From Intoshia linei (Eukaryota; Orthonectida; Rhopaluridae), in NCBI GenBank assembly GCA_001642005.1, contig LWCA01000479.1:1-26111 (forward strand): DNA of 26,111 nt, written 5' to 3'. Under the pieces are notes generated by a model. The model saw only the letters and a program-made list of their open reading frames with translations. It was not told where the DNA came from and made no database searches. The stretch's first letter is position 1; every line of letters starts with the position of its first letter. Shown here piece by piece: positions 10,018 to 21,106 of this stretch. Both the position numbers and the translations under genes were made by a program.

Positions 10018-13000
10018 CTATTTATATTTTAATTTAAAAATAAAATAAACTGTTAATCAAAGAATTACTAATTATATCAATACTATTTTAATAATTTGAT
10101 TCACAGTAAAATTTGTAATTATAAATGAAATACCCCATCTATATTGCAAATAGAATTGGCGAATTGCATGGCATATGAGGCTCCACAAAATTTGCATTCT
10201 ACTTGATCAGATCCACTAAAATAATTTTAGTTCATAAATAAATTAATAATCCGTTTAATATCTATCAAATTATTTGTTAGTGTAAAATTTAAACAATAAT
10301 GTAAATTGTTTAAATTAAATTGTAATACACATATCAATACTGATTTTCGTTAATCATAAACTTTACGTGGAAAAACGAGTTAATAATTTAAATATTTTGC
10401 AGTTTCACGGGTTCATTGTATAGCTTTTTTATACCATTTACGAGTCTCCGATTTACATGACAGGTATTTGAACGATAATGGTTGAGCGGTCTTTTTACAT
10501 TCAAGATGGTAATTTGTGGTTATGTTACAGTTAACTATACAGTAGTTAAATAATCATATAGTCAACGTTAAAACCTCTTGATTAAATTGGTTAATCTGCA
10601 TTTACTAATTTTACTGTGTTGCAGATGTAACGATGTTTGCTATGTAATATTAACTTTAATGATAAATATCACTGAAAATAATATTCAAAATTCAATATAC
10701 AATATACAATAACGCCCGTGAAACATCACCACACAGTTTTGGAATACCTGATGTAAACAAAGTTGTATAAATAAAATACCTGTATAAGGGCACAAATAAT
10801 TTCGAACAAATTTTAAATGGATTTAAGGAATCGTAGTCATATAGTATGGCTTCAGAATTGTTTTTTTGTGAAATGTTTAATATTTTGTTAGCCTAAAACA
10901 AATAATTATGCATACATGAATATGTTTTTCAAGTATTGTGAGTACTGTTAAAAAATTTAAACTATTGGAATGACACTTTAATTATTAAAAGGCGGTGGAG
11001 ACAGTGTCGGATCTAGGATTGTCAACCAGAAGAGGGAAAAATAATTATTAGGGCTAAACTCATATAATGTATTTAAATTTGAATTTTTATATTTCTTTAT
11101 ATATAATAACTTGTATTTTTTTCTAGTTTTCATTCTACTAAATTTTTCAACAACTGCATCAAAATCGACATTTTTGGCAAGCCCTCTATCGATTATCAAC
11201 AACATTAAGTTCGACAATTTAACTTAAACTCCGATAACAAATTAATATACATAAAACTGAAACAACGATAACAAACATAATTCAATACACGCAATTTGAT
11301 AGGTCTTAGAAAATTTTTCACGCCAAGGGCGGTCGCCCCTGCACCCATCTAGATTCGCTACTGGGCAACAGTATGCCGGTTCAAATAAAAATTTGTGTAT
11401 CTCTATTTAAAAATAACAAAATCATCACTGCATTTCTTAATAAAATATAATTATGGGGCTATAAATGTTAAAAAAATTTTTAATTAGTATATTTTATAAT
11501 CTCGACAGGGTCATTTATTAGTATAATCATTGATCAATAAATAATTTTAGTATTCGTAATTTTGTCATAAATAAGTTTCCTTTATTTTCTGACTATTGAT
11601 ACATGCATATGACCCTATCTCTAACGGAAAAAACCATAGTTCTGTCTCAGTGCTAGTCAACTTTTTATAAGAATCTAAATACATTCAAATTATTGAACCT
11701 TTTTTGTAACACCTATTTCTAAATCACTAAATAAACAAATAAAAATTAGTACTACCCTAATACTCATTACCTAATAATGTTAATTTTTTAATGCTAACAG
11801 TGCAAAAAAACTGAACAAATATTACTTTCTCAGCCGATTCAGTGTTAGGTCCCATGGAGAGATATCTTTGAGCAAACTCTGCTGCACTTTTGAAATTTTC
11901 ACATTTATAACTATTATTCATGGCGACTTTCAAAGAAAGCAACATGTGAGGTGTATCAAATTGGCAATGAGTAGATAAGGCCGCCAACTAAAAATTAATC
12001 AGTTTATTTTACGTTTTTAATATAAAATTTTTACTTGAAGACATTTTTCTTTGTCTTGATCATTTTTGGACAAATTACGGCGTTCCAGTTCAATAGACAA
12101 CCCTAAAATATACTCCCGGCATTTGAAAGCAATTTCTTTCAGCTATAAATGTATACATAAAAGTACTTAAATAGTTACATATCTATAATCAACTTTAGTG
12201 TTCAATGGAATAAGTGGGATAAGTCTTAAAATGGATCTAAAATTGTCAATCGCTTCATAAAACTTTTTAAAGTTTAAAGCAGATTTCAATTTTTCTTGTA
12301 AATCTTCTTTAGTGTAAAACGGAATTGGTAAAAAAATTTTTAAATTGCTGTCACATCTAAATAATAAATCAATTCAAAACCAAGAATATATTACCTATTT
12401 CGATATGAATAAACAGGTATGACCTTAGAATTAATAGAGGGTTTAAAATTTAAAGACGACTTGGTAAATATATCATTAAAGATTTCATCATAAACAGAAA
12501 CGTTTTGAATAGCATATTGTTTTCTAAGTAATTCAATGGCAGTCAAAATGGAACCGATCGCAATATGATCAGACACATTTTTAGAAGTCAGCACATCTCT
12601 AGTTTGAGCTATTCCGGTTTGTGGCATAATAAACTGTGGAGTATTTTGATTTTTAATATCATAATTGTTAATTTCAATGTCCTCTTCCTCCCAGCCTTCA
12701 TCCTCGTCACCGTTTTTACTGGATTCGTCATTTTGAAAAGAACTGTTAGATCTTGGAGTAGCAAATCCATCATTATCAGAATCATTAGAATCAGTTTCCC
12801 AGGAAGCTTCAGCAACATTATCAGCTATTCCATTCGTTTCAACTACAGAAGTCTGAGCAGTTACAATATCAAACAAATTGCGTTCAATGTTCAACTTTGG
12901 CCAATTTTCAGCGGATTCGTTTATAGGTTTAGGTGTTTGAGGTAAATTAAAGTGTTTTTTGCATTTATCAATATTTAAAGTCACAGATTCTGGTAAAATT

Positions 13001-16000
13001 TCACGTAATTTTTGGGAAGGTTCTTCAATAGAATAATTATTAGCCAACAAGTAGGCTATGGATGGATTACCACACTTTTCCAAAATTCTCACCTGGTCAG
13101 TATACATACCGGAAAACATGGCTATTTGAAGCTGCAAATTATGGTCATTTTTACTTTCAGTAGTTTTCATAATTTTCAACAATTTGGCCGTCTGACCAGA
13201 AATTATATAGAAAAAGGCGAGTTGATCTAAATCGTTTATTCTTTGATAGCATAACTCTACAATCTTTAAATTTCCGTGTTTAAGAGCTACTTGAGATAAT
13301 TGAGTCCAACACTTTTCAAGGTCAATTTTTCGGGCCGAAGCTAAAGCGACTTCCAAATTTCCACATTCCAACGCAAGTGAAAATTTTGTCTTGTCGTCGT
13401 TGACGAAATGTAAGGCAATTTCTGGATACCCCTTCTTCTGTAAATATGCAATAATACTTTGTCCAATCAATTTCGTGGTACGAATCATGTTTAAAACCTC
13501 ATCGTACCTTTTTGTAATCAACGCCAATTTAAATTTGTACTCGGTAGTGTCAATCTGAACAATTCTGATATTAACACTGCGATCTATACAATACAGTTTT
13601 CCTTCATAAATTGCAGCCAGGTAAACGGGAAATTCGAGGGTTCGAATAATGCCGAAATCTCCATTCATTAATAAATATTTTATGTGATGATTCGTTGTGT
13701 AAACAAAAACATTAGAATCCCAGAGACCACTCTTGACTCTGGTATTTTCTCTTATTGATGTGATGCTATTCAATTGACGATCCACAATATAGATGGACTT
13801 TACACATAATAAGGCTGCAAATTTTCCATCTTCCCTCCAATGAATATATTTGACTTTGGGGAATTTACAAGAAATTAATTTTTTGTTTTGCTGAATATCA
13901 AACAAAGTTAACATTTCCATTTCCTTCAGTAAAACACATCCTAATCCATAGTAAAATAATTTTTCTACATTAGAAATTGCAATCTTTTTTGTAATTTCGC
14001 CTTCCATGTTTTTAACCAAAAGATTATTTGATCGGTCCAAAAGAACATATCTATTTCTAGTAATCCAAACAGCATCCGTTATTGCATGATTCTTTTCCAT
14101 TCCACCTGTGTTACTGAAATTTATCATGGTATAGGTAATATCTTTAGACTTTGAAATCATTTTTAAAATTAAACAGTTGGCCGTGAAGTTATATTCGAGA
14201 GCTTTTATGCGATTTTTTGTAGTGGTTCGACTGTACACCTTCTCATCTCTATTAGTTTTAAAATCCAAGCGTCTTACTGTATTTTTACTAAAATAAAACA
14301 TGGATTCTTTACATACACAGAATGCTGGCCTTTCACTTTCCAATTTAAACACCATTAGTCCACTGTCATGACCTGCCGCAATCAAATTATTAGACGGGTG
14401 AACTCCCAAACACCAAAACCTGTCGTTTTCGATTCGATGGCTGTCTATACAGATTCTACTATTCAAATCCCAAAATCTAATAGTCTGGTCAACTGAATTA
14501 CTAATTACAATGTCTTTGAATGGATGGAAAATAACATGAGAAACATGATTGTGGTGACCTCGTAATGTATCAAATTGAGTAGCTTTCGTGTCTAAAATGA
14601 ATATTTAGAAAAAGGGTATATTTTTAATGTACCTGTAATCTTCCAAATCCGAATTAATTTGTCATCAGACGCAGAAAGTAAAATAGGTAATTTTTTATGA
14701 AATTCAACCCAATTTACAGCACCATCGTGGCCTTCCAGTACATGCATAACAATAAAATCACCTATACTGAATAACTCTGGTCTACCTACAGCTCTAATTT
14801 TTTCTTCAAATGCAGATTGTGGAGGTGATATATTCTTTTTAAACAAATCTATTTAAAAAATTTAAAAATTTAAAAATTTATATTATATTTACTGGAAATG
14901 TCCCAAATACGAATTGTTTGATCAAGAGAACAAGAAGCAACTAAATTTCGAACGGGGTGGAATATTGCACACATGACATAATTACTGTGACCAGCCAAAA
15001 TACTAAACATTTTAAAGTTAATTGGTTTAATTAATAATAATAACAAGTCGTAATCAACGACCGAAACATTGTAATAAGTTCTCAATCTTAATTCGGAGTG
15101 TGTTATACATTTTCTAAATTTTTCCAAAAGGTTTATGGCAGTTTTGGTGACATTTAATTTTATACATATAAAAATAATGCGTTTTCCACGCAGAGTACCA
15201 TTACATACAATAGTGTTTCTCAACGGGTGGGACCATCAAAATAAAAATAAATTGAAACTTGTAAATTTTTTTAAACTTTTCTCAGTTTATGAAAAAAGTT
15301 GAATACAAAATTGAATAGCTGTGTGTTACAATTAAATTAAAAAATTAACAGTCTTAGAATTTAAAAACCATACTTTCTAATGGTTTTTCGAGAGTGATGC
15401 TTATCGCAAATTAAATGTTCAAAAATTAAGTCAAATTATGTTAAAAACCCAATTTACCCTTTTTTTTAAATAAAATCAGCCCTAGAATTTAAAAAAGCAT
15501 TCATTTAAAATCTCAACCTCAGAAACTTACATTTTCATGATCAAACCACAAATTACCTTTTTTAAAAAATGAAAAATAATCGAATTTTATAAAACATAAA
15601 TTCTGGAATAGATTTTGAAATAATGAGCATTACCACTAAAAATTTAGCCATATGAAAATAATAATGGTTCCAATGGAAAAGGGTTTAAAACGACTGGATT
15701 TTCATCTAATAAATACAAAAACAAACCCTAAACACTGTCTAGATTGCCAGTTCCAAATTCTACATGTTTGGTCGTCGGAGGCACTTATTATCCACGGGTG
15801 TTCCTATGCATATTTTTTAATAATAAAATTTAAATTAAATGAATATTTAAATAAATGAAAAAAAGTATTCCCTAAAATAATAAAAAATAAAAATTAATTT
15901 GTAATAATAAACTTAGTTCCTTATGTATTTACGTCTATTTGATAGTCTCTACGATTTTAAAATTGTATATTAAATATAGTCACATCCCTATTTCATCAGC

Positions 16001-17569
16001 TCAATCATTAACGATTTTTTAGATGTCCATTTTGGGTCAAGTAGAGTTTTAACAATTTTCAATGTTTAAAACATTTTTTTTTCAGTTTAGGTACCAACTG
16101 TGAATTATGTTGGGAACCGCTGCGATGAACGTTTTGACGCATGATGAACGCATAACATGCATAATTAATAATTACATCATGAAAAAAGGTTGTTCTAACA
16201 TAATCCAAATGTCCAACTAAATCGAAAAGTTTCTTCTTTTGCTCATAGTTCCAAACCTATTTAAATTTACAAATTACATTGTAATTAAATTTCTAAAAAA
16301 TCAAAAATCAAAAAAACAATTAAAATCTGATATATGTCGCGTCTAATCTTAGAAATATAAATTTTTTTCAAAGATTGTAAAATGTCTGATTTATATTTAC
16401 TTTATATATATTTATTTATAGAATAAAAATAATTAGTAATGTGACCATTCCATTGTTGGAATCAATGTCATAATAGATTCAAAGACTGATATCAAAATTA
16501 AAAAATTACGGGGATTATCCGTAGAGTCGTGTCTCTTATGCAATGTATACATTTTCAAAACTCTATAAAATATTTAAACCATTTGAATTACTCAACTACT
16601 CATTAAATATTTAACTTAGTCTACTGTCTTTTCTCGATTATAAGCAGACCCCTGAAATACAAATTTTCAGTAAAATTTTTAACTAAATAAAATTTGAATA
16701 TAAGCAGTTTCTATTTGTAACTTAAAAAAAAGAACTTTATAAAAAAAATAGACAACATATCAGTTTATTTCTAAAAAATAACTTCCTTCATACAATAGAA
16801 TGTCTAATTTATAAGTTTATACTAATTAGAAAAAAAATTTTAGTATATTTTTTATATTTTTCAAGGTCTACTTAAAAGTTTGCTTTTTTTGATTATAAGC
16901 ATTTTTCCTTCTACTCTCGAATATAAGAAGACTTCTTATAATCAAGAAAAGACAGTAAATAGCAATTAATTTTTAGATTTTACATTAATTTTTCTAATAA
17001 TTTTGGCGACACTCGCAAAATAAAAAAGCATAGGTTGATGTATGAATTATTAAAAGAAACACAAAATTACCTTAATTTTATAATCATCTCCACCACTAAC
17101 AAAAATTGGTTTGTTTTTATGAAAACATAATCCTCTAACTGGCCCTAATTTATATTATAAATTAAAAGATAATACATTAAATAAAACATTTCTAAATTTT
17201 CATACTACATAAAAACTCTATACATACCTCTATGATCTTCATATTTTTCAATCATAGATTTAATTCTGTAGTCCCAAAGCTGTATAGTACCAGTATGTAA
17301 ACTAACCAAAACCCACGGTCGTGTGGGATGGAAAGAAATAGCTAAATTAACGATTCAGTAAGATTGAAGTCCCTACAAGTCAAAAACACAACAAATCACA
17401 GTATAATAATCAATTGGAATAAAAAGTCTTTAAAATAATTCAAAAAACTAAGAGACTGGAAAATTGATAAAATACAAGATACACTGGATTATTAAGTTTA
17501 GGTAATTGCAATTAAATTTGTTTTAATACCTTTAACTCTGGCTGATTTTGTTTTAAATTTAATTAACAT
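9982..17569 (-). CDS. COPA: Coatomer subunit alpha (alpha-COP)
   Basis: COPI coat subunit, working at Golgi membranes in retrograde cargo transport. Exons: 17530-17569, 17228-17341, 17071-17144, 16176-16256, 15727-15803, 14893-15002, 14633-14848, 12395-14591, 12179-12356, 12035-12142, 11826-11987, 10780-10892, 10134-10215, 9982-10017. All phases fit, giving 1195 aa against about 1224 in vertebrates. It starts [15 protein letters not shown]40 repeats fill residues 1-310 ([65 protein letters not shown]). The large exon carries the second propeller and helical solenoid ([38 protein letters not shown]), then an acidic linker with GWEEEDIEI. The C-terminal domain has [10 protein letters not shown], a Cys-rich [10 protein letters not shown] and, in a 12-codon last exon, IGKECPNF. 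Introns of 36-47 nt alternate with transposon-bearing ones of 372-933 nt. The gene looks intact. Confidence 0.97.
10216..10779. other. 564-nt intron of COPA without recognised content
   Basis: This is plain A+T-rich sequence between the exon ending VPLYR and the exon beginning [10 protein letters not shown] (phase 2 on both sides). No transposon termini or extra exon were found. Confidence 0.6.
11002..11363. mobile_element. Probable hAT MITE, 362 bp, in a COPA intron
   Basis: The left end CAGTGTCGGATCTAGGATTG and the right end read inward, CAGTAGCGAATCTAGATGGG, share CAGT-nCGrATCTAGnT. This CAGTGGCGGATCTAG type of terminus is typical of invertebrate hAT MITEs. A GC-rich block (GGGCGGTCGCCCCTGC) lies near the right end. 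The flanking 8-mers (GGTGGAGA and GGCAACAG) do not match well, so the element is old or its borders are slightly misplaced. It occupies the 933-nt intron 10893-11825; the rest of that intron shows nothing clear. Confidence 0.55.
15003..15726. other. 724-nt COPA intron with inverted dispersed repeat
   Basis: The donor GG|GTTTGT (15726) and acceptor TTTAG (15003) join phase 2 on both sides. At about 15430-15620 it holds an inverted copy of the repeat at 2285-2545. At 15360-15410 there is a block (CCATACTTTCTAATGGTTTT, then CGAGAG and TTATCGCAAATT) that recurs at about 22848-22895. Near 15212 an AGTGTTTCTCAACGGGTGGG string resembles a hAT terminus, but no partner was found. Confidence 0.5.
15430..15620 (-). 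repeat. Dispersed repeat, inverted copy in a COPA intron
   Basis: Read on the minus strand it gives CCAGAATTTATGTTTTATAA, then AAAGGTAATTTGTGGTTTGA, TCATGAAAATG, TTTCTGAGGTTGAGATTT, and GGGCTGATTTTATTTAAA. The same order occurs at 2385-2545 on the plus strand. It is non-coding as far as can be seen. Confidence 0.6.
15880..16122 (-). mobile_element. Truncated hAT MITE copy in a COPA intron (same family as 24290-24659)
   Basis: Read from 16122 on the minus strand it starts CAGCGGTTCCCAACATAATT and matches the first ~260 bp of the 24290-24659 element: the GTTGGTACC block, TCGTTAATGATTGA, GACGTAAATACATAAGG and the AATTTTTATTTTTT end. The remaining ~110 bp and the second terminus are missing, as is a matching TSD. 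It ends 53 bp before a COPA exon (16176-16256), in a 372-nt intron. Confidence 0.75.
16257..17070. other. 814-nt COPA intron carrying a pogo-like MITE
   Basis: The intron is phase 0 on both sides, between the exons reading GGDDYKIK and [10 protein letters not shown]. The MITE at 16624-16955 is the only recognised content; the rest is A+T-rich. Confidence 0.65.
16624..16955. mobile_element. pogo/Tigger-like MITE with TA duplication, 332 bp
   Basis: The left terminus is CTGTCTTTTCTCGATTATAA followed by GCAG; the right one read inward is CTGTCTTTTCTTGATTATAA followed by GAAG. Only two of the first 24 bases differ. TA flanks both ends (16622-16623 and 16956-16957), as in the Tc1/mariner/pogo superfamily. 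The ...CGATTATAAGCAG string resembles Tigger/pogo termini. Further GAnTATAAGmA motifs occur inside at about 16693-16705, 16889-16901 and 16918-16930. No transposase frame is present. Confidence 0.8.
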
Positions 17570-18073
17570 GAGAATATTTTCAATGTTTAAAAAAATAAAG
17601 TTGTGGTTTTAAAACGTGTCTCTTTGCTATAGCTTGACGAGTAAATAAATGTTTATATTTTATCAATTACATTTTTACTTTTGTTCTTACTTTATCTAGA
17701 AATGAAAAAATTGCCTTTGGAGTTCAAATTGTATTGATGAACAAAAGTTTAGAATTTTTTATAAATTTTGGAAGGGTAAATTTAGATTTTTAAGGAGTTG
17801 TAATGATTTTTTAGTGTTACCATGACACGCGTTATGATTTATTTTTTGGTTTTTGCAGGAGTGGATTTTCCCATAAATTTTTGTAAAAATACATTTATCC
17901 TACAATTTGATACAAGTGCGTAGTTAGAATTATCACAAACGAGTATAAAGTATGTAGTATTAGTTGCGTTATTTTAATCATATAACTAGTTATACCTTTG
18001 CAACTCTGTAAATACTGGATTATTAATTTTTATCATTTTATGAAAAATAATTTACTTAACAATTAAAATTTAA
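17570..18073. promoter_or_regulatory. Divergent intergenic region between COPA and the secreted-protein gene
   Basis: These 504 bp separate two divergent start codons (COPA ATG at 17569 on minus; ATG at 18074 on plus), so promoters for both genes should lie here or in unseen 5' exons. I see no TATA box or initiator that I would stake a claim on in such A+T-rich sequence. Confidence 0.35.
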
Positions 18074-18658
18074 ATGCTTGTAAAAATATTTCTATTTAGT
18101 TTTATGCTAGGTTTATTAACGTATAAATTTGGCTTTAACAAAAAAATATGCAACGAAACGGAGATTACTTACAGGCCTATCCCGACAAAAGCAGATATCG
18201 AAGATTTTTTAAATATGATAAGAGATAATAAAAATATTTGGATGGATAGTTTGAAGATGCATTTAAGGACTGGTGATGACTTTATAAAAATATATAAAGT
18301 AGCAAATTTTAAATCGGAATCAAATATGGATATGAAACTATTTGCAGCAAATAGTATGAATAAAGCAATTTTTGACTTTTTGTAATTACTGAAAATGGGA
18401 GAAAAAGGAGTTTGTCCGTTTTACCAAGCATGCCAGGAATTCCATAAAGTAAATAATGAAATAGAAACTTGTGGGGTATAGATTATATTTATTAGTTGAT
18501 AATTTACAATATAGATATTGAAACACGATATTAAACGATCTCTAATTTTCTTACACAATAAAATTGAAGATAATGGAAATTCAATTGAATTTGCTATACA
18601 TTTAATGGATAATATTTGTTTACTTTGTAACACATGTGATCCATATGAAATTGAATAG
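18074..18658 (+). CDS. Small secreted cysteine-containing protein, unknown function, with internal in-frame stop or 54-nt intron
   Basis: It starts MLVKIFLFSFMLGLLTYKFG, a good signal peptide. The first block (to 18382) is helical, with KADIEDFLNMIRDNKNIWMD and KMHLRTGDDFIKIYK. TAA occurs at 18383-18385, but the same frame continues with LLKMGEKGVCPFYQACQEF and CG, then a clear 39-nt intron (18476-18514, GTATAG...ATATAG, phase 0), then ILKHDIKRSLIFLHNKI and MDNICLLCNTCDPYEIE before TAG at 18656. Treating 18354-18407 (GTATGA...AAAAAG, 54 nt) as an intron removes the stop in phase and gives 163 aa, but its acceptor lacks the TTTAG seen elsewhere. Otherwise it is a pseudogene. AATAAA lies at 18702-18707. 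I do not recognise the family. Confidence 0.6.
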
Positions 18659-18701
18659 ATGCTTGGGGATTATTCATGTGTTTGTATAATGTAACTTTAT
18701 A

Positions 18702-18707
18702 AATAAA
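18702..18707 (+). terminator. Polyadenylation signal AATAAA
   Basis: A canonical AATAAA hexamer lies 44 bp after the TAG of the secreted-protein gene. In A+T-rich sequence such hexamers are frequent, so the position is the only support. Confidence 0.4.
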
Positions 18708-18939
18708 TTTATGTAGACAGTTTTGGCCAAGCAAACAAAATCTTTTCTTGTTTTCGCACTTTCACTTGAACGTTTTTCAAAGGGTCCAAATTGCATATCT
18801 AAAATTTCTAATTATTACAATTATTTTAATTTTTTTTCAAATAAATAGCTACAAAATAAAAAAATGAATACCAAAATTTCTTTTACCGTGAAAGTATCCT
18901 TTTGTGAGATTAAATATTTGTGAGCATGTTAATTGGAGA

Positions 18940-19330
18940 TAACCGAAGCTGATATTTTTTTGAAAATTTTAGGGCTATTTTCATTTTTTAAAAAATTGCT
19001 TTAAAAATTAAAAAACATTTTAAAAAAATCTGAAATTTTGATAGTTAAAATGCACTTTTTGGGGTTTGAAATTTATAAATTATGATTTTAAAAAATATCC
19101 ACAATTTATGTTGTATACAAATCTAAAACTTTTCATTTAAAAAAAAATGAAATTTGGGGTTTTGGCTGTCGATACAATTAAATATAATTTTGAAATTAAT
19201 CAAATTGTGTTGATAATTTTAAAATCTGCATCAGATTATGTATTTTTTATAATTCTAGAACTCGTTCAATTTTTAAAAAAAGGATACTTGGGTTTTTACC
19301 TTGAAGAGCCCAAATTCTGAAAATGTCATT
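18940..19330 (+). repeat. Degenerate dispersed repeat region
   Basis: Blocks TTTTTGGGGTTTGAAATTTA, ATCCACAATTTATGTTGTA, GAAATTTGGGGTTTTGGCTG and GATACTTGGGTTTTTACCTT recur at roughly regular spacing and recall the GGGTAATTTGGGTTTTGACC...CCCAGAATTTATG repeat at 2285-2545. It is strongly diverged. No gene is seen from 18710 to 19367. Confidence 0.4.
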
Positions 19331-19367
19331 TGCGATAGAATCTAAACGACTAAGAAATCATTAAAGG

Positions 19368-19536
19368 CAGCGTTTTCCAAATTCCGGTCCGCGAAATAAT
19401 TTTTACTAATTAGAAGTCAATTTATTCCGTTTTTTATGAAAATTTTTTTAATTTTGCCTAATAATTTCTATTTTATCGTCCACGCTATATTTTATAATGT
19501 ATTACCGGTCCGCCGTAAAAAAAGTGTGGGAATCCT
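19368..19536. mobile_element. hAT MITE, diverged inverse copy of 5762-5963
   Basis: It starts CAGCGTTTTCCAAATTCCGG followed by TCCGCG, and ends ACCGGTCCGCCG, a short A-rich run, then GTGTGGGAATCC. The complement aligns throughout with the 5762-5963 element, including the GAAGTCAATTTATT core. The right terminus has decayed (CAGGAATTCCCAC has become AAGGATTCCCAC), and no convincing 8-bp duplication remains. Confidence 0.8.
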
Positions 19537-19915
19537 TTTTAGCCTGGCATCCCTACACTCATTCTTAACTTGGGTTCGATGTGAGTTTATATAATTAATT
19601 GTAAATGTAATTACTAATTACTTAACTTACTGTACATTTGTAAATGTAAATTAGCGTTTAAAAGTAAAGTTTTAAATGTAATGTACATTGTTGTCTTAGT
19701 TAAATCACTAGACATTCACCATTAAAATTCCGTGACTGAATTTGAAAATGAACATTTTTCCTGATTTTTTTATATCTATTCCAATAGATAAAAGGCGAAA
19801 ACATACACATAGATATGTTGTTGGACAGTATACTTATAACAATGAAAAAAAGGTACATTTTCACTTTCCATTAATCAAAATAGGGTTTCAATGTGTCAGA
19901 AAATAATATACACAA

Positions 19916-20411
19916 TAGGGGTGTGAATTTTTTACTTTTTTGCGAAAATACAAAAGTGCTACCCCATACGTGGAAGATGGGGTTGAATGATACGCAACTA
20001 TCAAAAAAGGTTAAAAAAAAAACCTGGGGCAAAGCACTTCAAAATATAAATAATGAGAAAAATTTAATTTATTTTGTATAGAAATTTCATAACAATTAAT
20101 TTTCAATTTATATTTTTTTATATTTATTCAGTTTTTTCATTAGAATCGGTTTTTAATATCAATTCGGCGTTCATAATTCGCTAGACGATAATTTCGCGCA
20201 TCTTTATAGCTATTTGTATAAAAAATTTTATATTTAAGAAAATTGTCATATATTAGTTACTGTGAGCCATATATTGTTCAAAACTTTAGAGGCGATGCCC
20301 CAGGGTTTTTTTAGCAGTAGAGAGGTAGGATTGGGTGCAAATTGACTATTTTCAAAATGTTCATATGGTGGAAAGATGCACTTTTGATATAAAAATTCGT
20401 TCACACCCCTA
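19916..20411. mobile_element. hAT-like element with TAGGGGTGTGAA termini, 496 bp
   Basis: The left end is TAGGGGTGTGAATTTTTTAC; the right end read inward is TAGGGGTGTGAACGAATTTT. The flanking 8-mers ATACACAA (19908-19915) and ATAAACAA (20412-20419) match at 7 of 8. The arms stay similar for over 100 bp (AAAAGTG and CCTGGGGCA blocks in both), so it is a long-TIR MITE. The short open frame inside looks incidental. Confidence 0.8.
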
Positions 20412-20438
20412 ATAAACAATGTTTAATAGGGTGTACAC

Positions 20439-21106
20439 TAGTGGTGTGATTTTTTATACTGTTTTTCGAAATTTCATGGTCCAAATACTGATAAAGTTGC
20501 GTGTGATAGTTTTATGATAATCGTGAAAAGAAGAAAAATTTTCAGTGGAAGAGATTGCCAATTTAAAAATTTCATACAAAAATGTTCTACAAAAACTAAA
20601 ATATAACTTTATATACTGAAATGTTACGATGAGATCCTGTAGTTATGTTTTGAGTGGTCTTGTGTTGTTCGCCATGTTTGGTTGTTCATTTTGCATCTTT
20701 AAATTTAATTCTACCTCATTTATTTTTGTTTTAAGATAAAATTTTTATAAAATAAAAAGAATATCTATAACATCTATATATAATAAAATAAGAATAACTA
20801 CTAATTAGAATAAAACATCTATAAAATAATAAGTAAAGGAGGTAGAATTAAATTTAAAGGTGCAAAATGAACAACCAAGCATGACAAACAACACAAGACC
20901 ACTCAAAACATAACTACAGGATCTCATCGTAAAATTCCAGTAAATAAAGTTATATTTTAGTTTTTGTAGAACATTTTTGTATGAAATTTTTAAATTGGCA
21001 ATCTCTTCCACTAAAAATTTTTCTTCTTTTCACGATTATCATAAAACTATCACACGTAACTTTATCAGTATTTTGACCTAATTTATAAAATTTTGGAACA
21101 CCCCTA
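20439..21106. mobile_element. Fold-back element with arms of about 270-290 bp
   Basis: The left arm (20439 to ~20730) is repeated as its reverse complement in the right arm (~20830 to 21106). Matching blocks include CTGATAAAGTT/AACTTTATCAG, ATCGTGAAAAGAAGAAAAAT, GGAAGAGATTGCCAATTTAA, CGATGAGATCCTGTAGTTAT and AAATTTAATTCTACCTC. The loop is about 100 bp of TA-rich sequence. The ends TAGTGGTGTG and CACCCCTA are of the same type as the 19916-20411 element. The flanking 8-mers GTGTACAC (20431-20438) and GTATACAC (21107-21114) match at 7 of 8. Open frames in the right arm are shadows of this structure. Confidence 0.88.

Noticed and set aside
10119..10133. COPA ending at TAA 10119-10121 (tail GVFHL)
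   Set aside because: Splicing at GGG|GTATTT to 10017 restores an ungapped alignment with the conserved IGK region, so the shorter ending is kept only as an alternative.
10978..11217. 79-codon frame on the minus strand in a COPA intron
   Set aside because: It overlaps the MITE at 11002-11363, matches nothing expected in COPA, and the flanking COPA exons join in phase without it.
11647..11670. CAGTGCTAGTCAACTTTTTA as another hAT terminus
   Set aside because: No partner inverted repeat or target duplication was found nearby.
15212..15240. AGTGTTTCTCAACGGGTGGG as a hAT terminus in a COPA intron
   Set aside because: It resembles known hAT ends, but the opposite end is absent, so no element can be bounded.
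19893..20081. 62-codon open frame on the plus strand
   Set aside because: It crosses the boundary of the 19916-20411 transposon and has a lysine-rich translation of A-rich DNA; not a gene.
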